A stretch of 64,000 bases of DNA from Dendrolimus kikuchii (lineage: Eukaryota > Arthropoda > Insecta > Lepidoptera > Lasiocampidae): NCBI GenBank assembly GCA_019925095.2, contig CM034402.1:10117501-10181500 (forward strand), given 5' to 3'. The notes under the pieces are model-generated. The model did not search any database. It had not been told where the DNA came from and saw nothing but the letters and a program-made list of their open reading frames with translations. A program made the position numbers and the translations under genes. Of this stretch, positions 33,398-42,918 are shown one piece after another (positions within the stretch are counted from its first letter, which is position 1; each line of letters starts with the position of its first letter).

Positions 33398-34354
33398 CTA
33401 TGCTGATACAGATAGGTGGAAATATTTCGAAGTTAGAAAATAGAGCATTTGTTTCTGATTTTCGTTATCTTCAGCCTCTCGTGTTATTTGTTTAAAGTGA
33501 AAACATGAAATCTGAATAATATGTGTTATAATATATCTTAAATAGTCTATAATGTTTGAAATGTAATACTTTTCATTAAAATATAAAACAATTTTTGAGC
33601 TTAGTAAAATATTATAAAAAAAATATTTATTATTTTATCCATTACTTTATAAGTATTAAATAAAAGAGTCCTAAATCGCTACTACCTTTTCCCATACATT
33701 TTTAAGCAGTACAACTTACTTTTTTTTGTTTATCAAATCTTTTTGTTGACTGAATGAAAAGATATTATGAGAGATACTTCTTCTATGAGAAGATACAAGA
33801 TGAACAGCCCAGAAAAAGATTTACATTTAATGCCGAAAAAGGGAGGAAATTGGTACACGGTCAAGAATGTGATGACCGAAACTATATTAATAACATCTCG
33901 TGACGGATTAGGAACGAAAAATTCCTCTCTTCCCCGTTGCAGTGAAGTAATAATGCCTCACGGTATATCACTGCAGTGCAAGGTAAAGTAAATAAAAACG
34001 ATTTATATACTATTCACTTACTTTTAAGCAATTTTCAGTTTTTGTTCATAAAATTTGTCTTTTAATCGAGTTTTGTAGCTTGAGAAAGTTCTCAATGATT
34101 TATTTATAGGGATTCCTTAAAACTAAGGCTAAATCAGTCGCTATTATTAAATCAAGTGTTAAATCGTTTATTCCGTCCGTCGATCTGTAATGTATCAAAG
34201 ACTTAGACCCCAGATTTTTTTTATTCTACCATAAATAGTATTTTTACACGCCGACAAAAGTGAATGCACACCTGCAGTTTATTACCTTTCGGCTTTTGGA
34301 CTTCTTTTGTTTACTTTGTGTTTAAAATGTGTAATTAGAAAAGCCGCCTATTGT
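33398..34354. other. AT-rich sequence with one weak open frame
   Basis: The 74-codon frame 33767-33991 is less AT-biased than its surroundings, and AAGGTAAAGT near its end looks like a splice donor. No homology is recognised. It could be a host exon or chance. Confidence 0.3.
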
Positions 34355-34358
34355 GTAT

Positions 34359-34685
34359 TGTAATCCTTTATGATGGTCGTTAGTCAGGTGTAATTCTTGG
34401 AAAATTCAGTCCACGTGGTCAAATGTTGTATTGTATAGTTTAGTATAAAACAATGCCCGAACAGAGGGGTGAGGTAGTCAAGCGACGATTACGATACGAG
34501 CAAGACGTGTGTACATTCGATAAGCTATATAGTGACGGACTTTGCGCGTGTTATTAAATCGTGCATCACGTGTGTACTGGTTGCGTCCAGTTATATTTGT
34601 ACCTGTGTTATATGTGTTTGTATAGTTCTAATAAATTCTATAGTAATTCCAACGGCATTTTAATTCGAGTGCCGCACTCGTAACA
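34359..34685 (+). mobile_element. Probable solo LTR
   Basis: The 327-bp block begins TGTAATCC and ends GTAACA (TG...CA) and is flanked by GTAT on both sides (34355-34358 and 34686-34689), a 4-bp duplication as in many Ty3/gypsy-type elements. It has a TATA box (TATAAAA, 34444-34450) and a polyadenylation signal (AATAAA, 34630-34635) in the order and spacing of an LTR. No internal retrotransposon region adjoins it. It is unrelated in sequence to the candidate at 28237. Confidence 0.65.
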
Positions 34686-34689
34686 GTAT

Positions 34690-35380
34690 ATTATGTTTAT
34701 TGTTAAGGCAATAAATGATAATTTCATTATTGTTTGTTAGTTCTTGCAGCAGTGCAGTGCTTTAGAACTTGTAATTAAGTACTTTCCTATGTTTATGTTT
34801 ATTATACACATGTATACATAAGTACCTATGTAACTCATGGATGTGTGTGTTATGGAGTTTGCATTTTAATGTTTTGGTATCTTCTTAAAGGCCTTGAAAA
34901 TAAATACAATGTAATGAAGCAAAATATGATGGCATATCAAAAATAATACTCACAAGCGCCAAAGTTTAATTTTTTTTCCTTCTAACATGAGTACTTGTAC
35001 GAGTAATTTTAAAACAAATAAAACTAAAATAGTGAAAAAGATATTCTAAATATGTTTAGTAATGTTATCCGTGACTGGCTCTCGGGGAAATTGAAGCAAA
35101 TACGAGTGCAGTTTTGTGTTTAACATGCAAAGATAGTGTCGTGTATCGCCTTGAGTTAAGATTGTTATTAGCCCTCTGCGACTAAGTTGTACCCCATTTT
35201 GTAACGGGTTTATGAGTAGTAGGAAAAATATATAAATGTAGATTTTTTAAAAGAAAGACCCATATTAGAAGCTAGCTGTGCCCGAAAATTTGTTCGCATG
35301 AGACTTGATACACATCTTCTAACCTACTAGATATAAGTATAAATGCAGAAATAATATGCTTTATTGTGTGTTAAAAGATA
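34690..35380. other. AT-rich sequence, nothing recognised
   Basis: No supported gene. Confidence 0.45.
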
Positions 35381-35713
35381 CTAGTGGTCGCTCGTGGTCG
35401 AAATTCGACCACAGTAATGTCAAGTCAAAGACTATACTTCTATAAACACAAATTTTGCCAAAGCTGCACTGTTAATTTGACTTAAACAATAAACAAAAGA
35501 GTATATATATATGCGTGTGTGTGTCAAATACATGGTAGTGTGTGTAATGTTTTTTTTATTGATTTAATGCATTTTTTATGCACAATAAAAAAAAATTAGC
35601 ATTCGTTGCTTCTTCTCTATATACACTATAAGTGTGCGAAATTTTATACTCCTCCGTCCGCGCAATTTTCGTAAAAAGGGGTACAAAGTTTTTTCTTCAC
35701 GTAGTAATATAGA
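35381..35713 (-). mobile_element. Helitron-like element (family HEL-A), minus-strand copy
   Basis: On the minus strand it begins TCTATATTACTACGTGAAG after an A and ends CTAG before a T, the Helitron insertion pattern. A hairpin GTGGTCGAAATTCGACCAC (35394-35412) lies just inside the 3' end, as Helitrons have. A diverged second copy lies inverted at 38934-39403. No Rep/helicase protein is encoded. Confidence 0.7.
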
Positions 35714-36024
35714 TATTGAACAAAAATAAAAAATTACAATAAAATAGGCGGCCTTATCGCTATTATTGAAATATGTAATGTAATATTGTTTAAACTATTG
35801 TCTAAAATTTTTATTGAAATCGAAATTTGTTATCAGACTAACCAAGAATTATAAAAACTGTCATTTATTTAGTATTATTTTAGATATGCAATCATATTGT
35901 AAATCTTATAATTGTTACAATTGTTTGGCATTTATATTGTTAGGCAGATGCTTCTATTTTTCTATTAATATTATAAAATTCTTAACATGCCGTGTCTGAA
36001 TATTGAATCTATTAAAAAAAAACT
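35714..36024. other. AT-rich spacer with a G3 scrap
   Basis: GGCGGCCTTATCGCTATTAT near 35748 resembles the G3 tail on the minus strand. Nothing else is recognised. Confidence 0.4.
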
Positions 36025-36601
36025 GGAATGGACTATATAAACGATGGAGAACACGATGCATTTTTTTAGATTTCTTGTCTGTTTGTTTATTTGTTCGGGA
36101 TTCACATAAAAACGACTGGGCCCATTTCGATGCTGTTTTCGCTGATCAACAGCAAATTTTTAGACTTAAAATCCGCCGTTACTTGTTACTTTGGGTATTC
36201 AGCGGGATCTTTTCTGGGTATGAAAGAATAAACAAATTCCATTGTGATTTTTTTATTGATCGATAGTAAATTTTATGCAATAAATGAATGATAAATGAAT
36301 CTCGAGGGAATTTTCCCGGGAGCGGTTTGTAGTTGTTCGGGTGCATAAAAATAGATAGATAGATAACACTTTATTGTAAACCATTATAGAAAACTTACGA
36401 ACTAGTATTATACTAATTGTGTACAAAGGGCGGTCTTGTTGCTAAAAAGCGATCTCTTCCAGACAACCCGTAAAAAAAATTAGCTTATTCCAGCATAGTT
36501 TTCACTAAAACGATAACTTATATTCTTTTTTAAATGGTGTAGAGTACTTTATGTCCTGAGAATCCCACGGAAATATTAAGTCAAGCGTGGATGTATTTTA
36601 G
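36025..36601 (+). mobile_element. Helitron-like HEL-B copy interrupted by a G3 tail
   Basis: It starts GAATGGACTATATAAACGATG like the copy at 40339. It continues through TTGATCGATAGTAAATTTTA and CCCGGGAGCGGTTTG, is interrupted at about 36350-36470, and resumes with TTAGCTTATTCCAGCATAG. The 3' end (GGATGTATTTTAG) is degenerate compared with ...CTAG in other copies. Confidence 0.5.
36350..36470 (-). mobile_element. G3-family tail inserted in HEL-B
   Basis: On the plus strand it reads TAGATAGATAGATAACACTTTATTGT near its 3' end (26 positions, 36350-36376), then GGGCGGTCTTGTTGCTAAAA and GCGATCTCTTCCAGACAACC. It splits a HEL-B copy, so it is the younger insertion. Confidence 0.7.
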
Positions 36602-36741
36602 TATAAAATAAATCGGAGTAGCAATGTCACCCGTGATCAGAAGGCTAGTTCGTATTTTGCCCACAGAATTACCGTTGCCATACTACGTGTTAATCAATGT
36701 GTGATTTGTTACATAATCTATATTAACTTATATATAACTTA

Positions 36742-36821
36742 ATATTTTCTTAAGTTTTCGCGACTTGTATACATAATAAAACTACGTTTTAACGGTTTTA
36801 AGCGCGGTAATTTTATTTGAT
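36742..36821 (+). mobile_element. Penelope-like element, 80-bp terminal copy
   Basis: It contains only the 35-base tail, ATAATAAAACTACGTTTTAA and AGCGCGGTAATTTTATTTGA. It is flanked by a perfect 14-bp duplication TTATATATAACTTA (36728-36741 and 36822-36835). Confidence 0.7.
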
Positions 36822-36835
36822 TTATATATAACTTA

Positions 36836-37003
36836 CTTCATTTTAGCATTCAATAGTATTTTTTTAAAGTAAGTTTAGTTGTTTTATTTAAAATAACATA
36901 TTTCTAGGTACATTGTAATTAAACTTGAAAGATTTCTGGTTTATATACTACCTACATTACGAAGTTACATTTTTTTAAATAAATCTAATAATAATATTGT
37001 CCA
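36836..37003. other. AT-rich spacer
   Basis: Nothing is recognised. Confidence 0.4.
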
Positions 37004-37194
37004 CTAGCTTTTGATCACGGCTTCGCTCGCGTCAATTTCATCCCACGGGAACTGTAAATTTATTCGAGATAAAAGATAGCCTATGTGCAATTCCAGACTA
37101 TAATCTTTTTTCCAAATTTCATTCGGATGCGTTCAGCCGTTTTGGCGTGATTGAGCAACAGACATCCATCCAAACTTTCGCATTTATAATATTA
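37004..37194 (-). mobile_element. Helitron-like short element, 5' tip missing
   Basis: On the plus strand it starts CTAGCTTTTGATCACGGCTT (the 3' end read in reverse) and ends TTTATAATATTA. The minus strand therefore lacks the last few bases of the expected 5' end TCTATACT. A second related element abuts it directly. Confidence 0.5.
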
Positions 37195-37539
37195 CTAGCT
37201 TCTGCCCGCGACTTCATCAGCGTGGAATAGTTACTTTGGGCTGACGCTAACTACTGTCACGCATGATTTTTGCGAAACTTTAACCGTTTACGCAGCGCAC
37301 GCAGCGAAACCTCTCAAAAGGAAAAACACCCCCCCCCCATTTTGAAACATTTTTCATTGGTGCTCTGCTCTTATTGGTTTTAGCGTAATGGTATATAGCC
37401 TATATATATAGCCTTCCTCGATAAATGGCTATCTAGCACTGAAAGAAATTTTCAAACCAGACCAGTAGTTCTTGAGATTAGCGCGTTCAAATAAACAAAC
37501 AAACTCTTCAGCTTTATATATTAGCATAGATAGTATAGA
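37195..37539 (-). mobile_element. Helitron-like short element abutting the previous one
   Basis: It begins CTAGCTTCTGCCCGCGACTT on the plus strand, the reverse of the GAAGTCGCGGGC...CTAG end shared with HEL-B. It ends near TAGCATAGATAGTATAGA, so the minus strand starts TCTATACTATCTATG. It contains a run of nine C at about 37329-37338. Confidence 0.55.
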
Positions 37540-38499
37540 AGTATATATATAGATGATTTTTTAGTCGAAGAAATTTAGTTTAAAAGTCGATATTGATATT
37601 TAATCATATGGTAGATTTCTTTCATTGTAATATTCATGTTACCTACTTTAATATCCCCTTAAAAAAACTACATTTTACGTTGTTTATGTTCACTTGCTTA
37701 TATTTTCTCAGGTCTTAAAGATAAGTCTAGCGCCGTAAATCATCATTAACCTGTAGATAAGATGTTTCAGACGTCTTCCCTATCTTAGATATTTTCTCGT
37801 GTACGATGTTCACGACACACTATTAATCAGCGTAAATGTGGATTTTGGAAGAATATTTCAGTTAAATAGTGCTTTTTAGTATAAAGAAAATAGTTTCTAA
37901 ATAATATAAGGCTGGCTAGTAAAAAGGTTGTTCAACTCATGGTGAGTAACTGTGTTTAGTATTTTTAAGGTTCCTTAATAAGAACAAAACCCTTATACAA
38001 TCGTTATATACGTCATTCTATCTGTTCGTCCTTCTGCATATTTTTACTTATATTTATGTTCAGTCGTAGTATGAAAAGGTTCGTCACCTTAAAGGCGAGC
38101 TTTGCTTGCACGAGTACGAGAAACAGTACTGCCAACATTTTAATAAATGTTACGTTTATAAAATATAGAAACGTGAAAAAATAAATGCAATGTTGACAAT
38201 GACAGACACTGAGATTAACAATAGTTTTAAACATCAGAAACAAAATGAGGATATAATCACAACGTTATCATAAATATCAAAACCAATAAAAAGGATTTAC
38301 ATCTACATACAGGTCCAAACAATCTTATTAGACAAGAAAAAAAATCAAACAACTTTAATCTAAGTAATTTTAAATTTTATTTTCAAACAGTTAAACATAA
38401 TTTTCTGTGGACTAGTTTGAAAAGGTAACATGTGCTCACGGAACCATAAATGACTTTTCATACCAGTACAATCATTTTCGCAGAAATGAAATCATATAA
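37540..38499. other. AT-rich sequence, nothing recognised
   Basis: No supported gene or repeat. Confidence 0.45.
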
Positions 38500-38830
38500 T
38501 TTGAAAATCTTTGAATCACAAGTGAATAAATATCACATAGGCTCGCACTATCGGGTAGCCACAGTCTGGTTAGAGGTCCAGTTGGCTGCGGTATTCGGTT
38601 TAATATGCGGCTAACCGAATCGCGGACGCCGGAATCGTAACAGCAACTTGCGATGAATACTGACCGCATAGCACATAGTGCAAGTGTCCGGCTGACTAGC
38701 AACGGGTTCGTAGTGTTTCAGACGACCGGATCAGTTCGGTTGCAGCCAAAGTGTACTGCGTATAGAAATCAGTTTTACATACATCTTACATGCGGCTAGC
38801 GGTTATGCGTATGAGGTCTTATGTGAGCAT
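38500..38830. other. Unclassified GC-richer block with TGCGG-type motifs
   Basis: This block is richer in G+C than its flanks and has repeated short motifs (GCTGCGG, TGCGGCTAACCG, TGCGGCTAGCGG). Such motif repetition occurs in some hAT-type MITEs, but I could not find terminal repeats. The minus-strand frame 38472-38702 has no recognisable domain. Confidence 0.3.
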
Positions 38831-38933
38831 GTTTTACAGATAGTGGTCCAACAGCAAACCTGTATTACGATATAGAAAACTTCAATTAATGCGTTTTGCA
38901 AATTACATGTATTTAACTATTAAAATGAAATCA

Positions 38934-39403
38934 TCATTATATTAATACGTGAAGCAAAAACTTTGTACCCCTTTTTACGAAAATTGCGCGAACGGAGAAG
39001 TATGAAATTTCGCACACTTATAGTTTATATATATAGAGAAGGAGTGCAGAATGCTAATATTTCCTTAAATTATGCATAAATAATACATTAAATCAATAAA
39101 AAAAATATTACATATACTACCATGTATTCGACACACACACGCATATATACTCTTTTGCGGCCAGCCACATTAGGGCCCACAGGCGGCGAAATAATGACAT
39201 TTGAGGGGTCGCCGTTACGGAAATCAGTAAGGAGGACTATATATACTCTTTTGTTTATTGTTAAAGTCAAATTAACAGTGTATGTAGCCTTGGCGAAATT
39301 TGTGATTATAGAAGTATAGTCTTTGACAACAGAACCGTAATAATGTTCAAACTTATAATTTAAATTATTTATGGTCGAATTACGACCACTGGGCGACCAC
39401 TAG
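38934..39403 (+). mobile_element. Helitron-like HEL-A, plus-strand copy with nested insertion
   Basis: It matches 35381-35713 in inverted orientation: CTTTGTACCCCTTTTTACGA, AAATTTCGCACACTTATAG and ACTACCATGTATTCG, then hairpin TGGTCGAATTACGACCA (39372-39388), ending CTAG followed by T. The 5' end near 38931-38934 (TCATTATATTAATACGTGA) is slightly uncertain. An 83-bp insertion is present at 39157-39239. Confidence 0.7.
39157..39239. mobile_element. 83-bp insertion of unknown family
   Basis: It is flanked by a 13-bp duplication TATATACTCTTTT (39144-39156 and 39240-39252) and absent from the other HEL-A copy. The sequence (GCGGCCAGCCACATTAGGGC at its left end) is GC-rich. The duplication length suggests a 5'-truncated LINE or SINE. 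Confidence 0.7.
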
Positions 39404-39779
39404 TTCATATAAAATTAAACGAAGACGTTTATTGACAAAAGTAAAAAAATATATTAAAAAAAGATCGCTAAATTTTCTTCCAGAGAGTCATCTCGAATTT
39501 TATATTTGTATTTCATTTACAAATTTAATTTGGTTATATAAACCTTGAGAACAATTCGACGGGCTTATTGTGCCAGACATTCTCCATCCCTTCTTATCCT
39601 TTTTCATTCGTTACTCGAAGCGTATTTTATATTATGTAATCATAAAAGCAAACTATACCCCGAGTAAAAACGTTGTGAACGTAAATACACGGTCAGGAGA
39701 CTAGGCCTAGCGGTTATTATTACTATGGGATAAGGCAAAAAGCTATTTGTGCTTCGATTTATATTTTTAGAGTTCCGTT
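39404..39779. other. AT-rich spacer
   Basis: Nothing is recognised. Confidence 0.4.
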
Positions 39780-39956
39780 ACACAAATCCCAGCTCCCAGC
39801 CGTGGTTTTCCCAAAGTGCTGCAATATGGGTTTATTAAATAGAGTTTCGTAAAATTTATTGGAGGCTGGCAGCGCGTTGGTCATCTCAGTTGTAAACGTC
39901 CATAGGCGACGGTAACCGCTTTCCGTCAGGTTGCCTGTCTGTCTATCTAGTGTACT
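39780..39956 (+). pseudogene. CR1-like LINE 3' end fragment
   Basis: Broken translation with PKVLQYGFIK and KFIGGWQRVG matches the protein end seen at 23541 and 62315. It is followed by ACGTCCATAGGCGACGGTAA and the tail GTTGCCTGTCTGTCTATCTA. The poly-A tail is lost. Confidence 0.6.
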
Positions 39957-40338
39957 CCCTACTGCGGTACGATGGCCGGGAGAAGTAAAAGGGATATGGA
40001 AGAAGAAGCAAGGGAAGAGTAACTTACCTCGCCACTAGTTCACCGCCACATTGCTCTCGTCCCCCGGGGGGTTCACACATCACTAGGATTTGATTTAGGC
40101 GAATAAAGTTATTTATTAAATGAAAGTAGTTTTCTTTATATCGTGTTCCAACCATATGTATATATATAGCGGTGACAGCACTGACACGACGTGAGAGTTT
40201 CTCATGTTGACACATTGTTCATTTAAAGTTTATCATTTTCCGTCTGCCTGTAGGCCTAGTAGACCGTCTGCCCGTTTGCCAGCTTTGTAAAAGAATCTTG
40301 TAAAACTAAAAATTAGGTGTGATAAACATAAACAATTC
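39957..40338. other. Unrecognised spacer
   Basis: Nothing is recognised. The minus-strand frame 40024-40215 has no features. Confidence 0.4.
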
Positions 40339-40808
40339 GAATAGACTATATAAACGATGGAGTACACGATGTATTTCTTTTAGATTTCTTGTCTGTTTGT
40401 TCGGAATTCACGTAAAAAGTACTGGGCCGATTTCCATGCGGTTTACGCTGATTGACAGCTAATTCTTAGACTTAAAACTGGCGCTACTTTTTATCTCGGA
40501 AATTTTTCTGAGAGCGATTTAAAATGACCAAATTGAAAACAAATTTCGATTTCCATTGCAATTTTTTCACTGATCGATAGCAAATTTTACGTAATAAGAT
40601 GTGTAATATTTTGTATTCCGGGAATCTGGCGGGAATTTTCCCGGGAGCGGTTTGAAGTTGATCGGATGCATACAATTTTGTTTATTCTGGTACAGTTTTC
40701 ACTAAAACGATAGTTGACATTCTTTTTTAAATGTTGCGGTATTTTGTGTACCGGGAATCCCGCGGGAATTTCAAGCTAAGCGTTGATGAAGACGTAGACA
40801 TATTCTAG
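40339..40808 (+). mobile_element. Helitron-like HEL-B, longest copy
   Basis: It runs from GAATAGACTATATAAACGATG through GATCGATAGCAAATTTTACG, CGGGAATTTTCCCGGGAGCG and TGCGGTATTTTGTGTACCGG to GATGAAGACGTAGACATATT and CTAG before T. Two CCGGGAATC...CGGGAATTT blocks lie within it. It is non-autonomous. Confidence 0.55.
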
Positions 40809-40924
40809 TGTAGATTGTTTATCACTGGCAAGGAATATAGTATTATTCATCCACGATCACTCGGCAGGTCTTCAATAATTCTAATATTCTGTTATTTAAT
40901 TCTGTACATATATATTTTGTTCCG

Positions 40925-41235
40925 GGCAGGAACGGAGAAGGAATACAATTTCCTGCAGCGCGGCGGCCTGTCGTAAGAGGCGACAAAACAACTCACAGCC
41001 AGCTGGTACGAATGTGCCCGTCTGGATGGCTAATACCCCTGGTCTAGAGTATGCCGCCATAACAACCTTGAGTTGTGTTCCGGCATTAGTGGTCAGGTTT
41101 CAGTCTTCCTTAAGAGAGCAGCAGCGTGTTTGTAATGCTTTTGGTGTTGCAAGTGTCTATAGGCTATAGTAACCGATTTCCATCAGGTGGGCCATCTGCC
41201 TGTCTACTGAACTCATGCAATAAAAAAAAATTGTA
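40925..41235 (+). repeat. S1 SINE, full length
   Basis: It runs from GGGCAGGAACGGAGAAGGAA through GGCCTGTCGTAAGAGGCGAC, TACCCCTGGTCTAGAGTATG and GAGAGCAGCAGCGTGTTTGT to CTGAACTCATGCAATAAAAA. Confidence 0.85.
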
Positions 41236-41502
41236 AGTCCTAACTTGTGCCAGCGAACCTTCATTCGCGTTGTTATGGTGGCAATGTATTTGTTAGGGTG
41301 CAACGGCTGTATATAAAAACGCGACCTTAACCACCATTTTAGCTATATACATCTAGCCCACGAAAACAGATAACAGTTAGCTCTGTGTTGAGGTTCATTT
41401 AAATGTGTTTAATAGTTTTCATGTGAGCGCTAAGAGTCAGATCAAAATTCAAAATTTGCTTTTCCGGAATCTTCTGGTCAGAATTAAACCCTTATCTTCT
41501 TT

Positions 41503-41541
41503 GTTTTTTTAAGTTCATTTATATAATGAACTTAAAAAAAC
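41503..41541. repeat. Perfect 16-base-arm hairpin
   Basis: 41503-41518 and 41526-41541 are exact reverse complements (GTTTTTTTAAGTTCAT) around a 7-base loop. Confidence 0.8.
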
Positions 41542-42902
41542 TCGGTCACAGATTTATTATACTTCTCTAGTATAGATTATTTGATATAATTATCAGTGGA
41601 ATTTTGGTTAAGTTAAGCCGGTTGACAAAAAATACCGTATGATGCAAGCGCCGACTACACCGCTGTTGTAAAAAATTAAAAATGTCTAAAGTTGTATTTT
41701 TAATTTTGCAATCTTCCCGCATTTTTAAACGAAAAGCCTGTGCCCAATCGGGTTATGGGTTGCTATTTCATCCCATATAATATGTGAAAAGCTGCAGAGC
41801 GTAAGAAATAATACATCAGTAATAATATATGCTCGAATAAAAAACGTAAACGCCAATAGATTCATGGCGTTTTTGACCTCTTGATCGCTAGTCGTTAGTT
41901 TCTTAAAGGTAGGTTATCGGAAATCGAGTTGTATGAAGTCCACGCCACTGATAATTATACTCAGTAAAGCCGTTTTGTATAATTTAGATGTCAATTTACA
42001 TAACTCATTACAATTTACAAATGTGACAAATTTGTGTTATCCCATAGGAATATGAAACACTATAATGGAACAGAGATTGCAATATGCCAGGGAATTTGCA
42101 TACACATGGCATCATAGCCAATTATGCGCGTTATGTAATATGATTGGGAGATATATGGGATTACATGTTATGATCAGTCTTTTAGCCTGGCAAGTGAACA
42201 TTCAAACTTGTAAAATCCGAAAATATAAGATAAAAGATTCTAATTCAAGCGTGTCTGTACGGATCGAAGTAGAAGGCATCGCTGTAGCAATCATGATGAT
42301 AAAAGCAAAAAAATTAATCACTGGCGCACACACACATATCGTGATAACCGATAGGTGAAATCGCCAATCCGCCTTTTACAAATGTGGAAGGTATACCATT
42401 ATTAGTTCACCACAAAATGTGGACCCAAGCCCACCTGTGGGCTGTTTATGGGTTGATATTACATAGGTTATATATTGACCAATTCTAAACATAGCCGGTC
42501 CGAATACGCAGCAAAAACCGTCAGGCAATACAGCAATTCTTCAATTCAATTGGAAGCCTTACGTTTGGGCTCTTACTAACTGCAGGTAAATTGAAAGTAA
42601 AGTAGCGTATATTTTGCTCATTGCTGTCCAGTGGAACCGTATGCTGGAGTCTGTGTTCTCTCATGTAAACTAGTAGTCTTCAAGTCACGAGTGAATAGGT
42701 GTGTACTAGGTAAGCGTGTTTCGTCCTAGATCGCATCGTAACTTAACACCAGGCGAGACAACTATTAAACGTAAACCTATTCAATGACAAAAAAATGTTC
42801 TGTCTTAATAATCTCAATTTTATGCCTGAAATAATGCAGTACGCCTAAGTACCTAACTGAGTACTAGACTTTCGAATATTTAAGTGTATTTCCATAATTC
42901 AC
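41542..42902. other. Unrecognised sequence
   Basis: No supported gene. The 97-codon frame at 42065-42358 begins MEQRLQYAREFAYTWHHSQ and has no known domain. I regard it as chance or an old repeat. Confidence 0.45.
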
Positions 42903-42918
42903 AAGACGGAAAATACTT

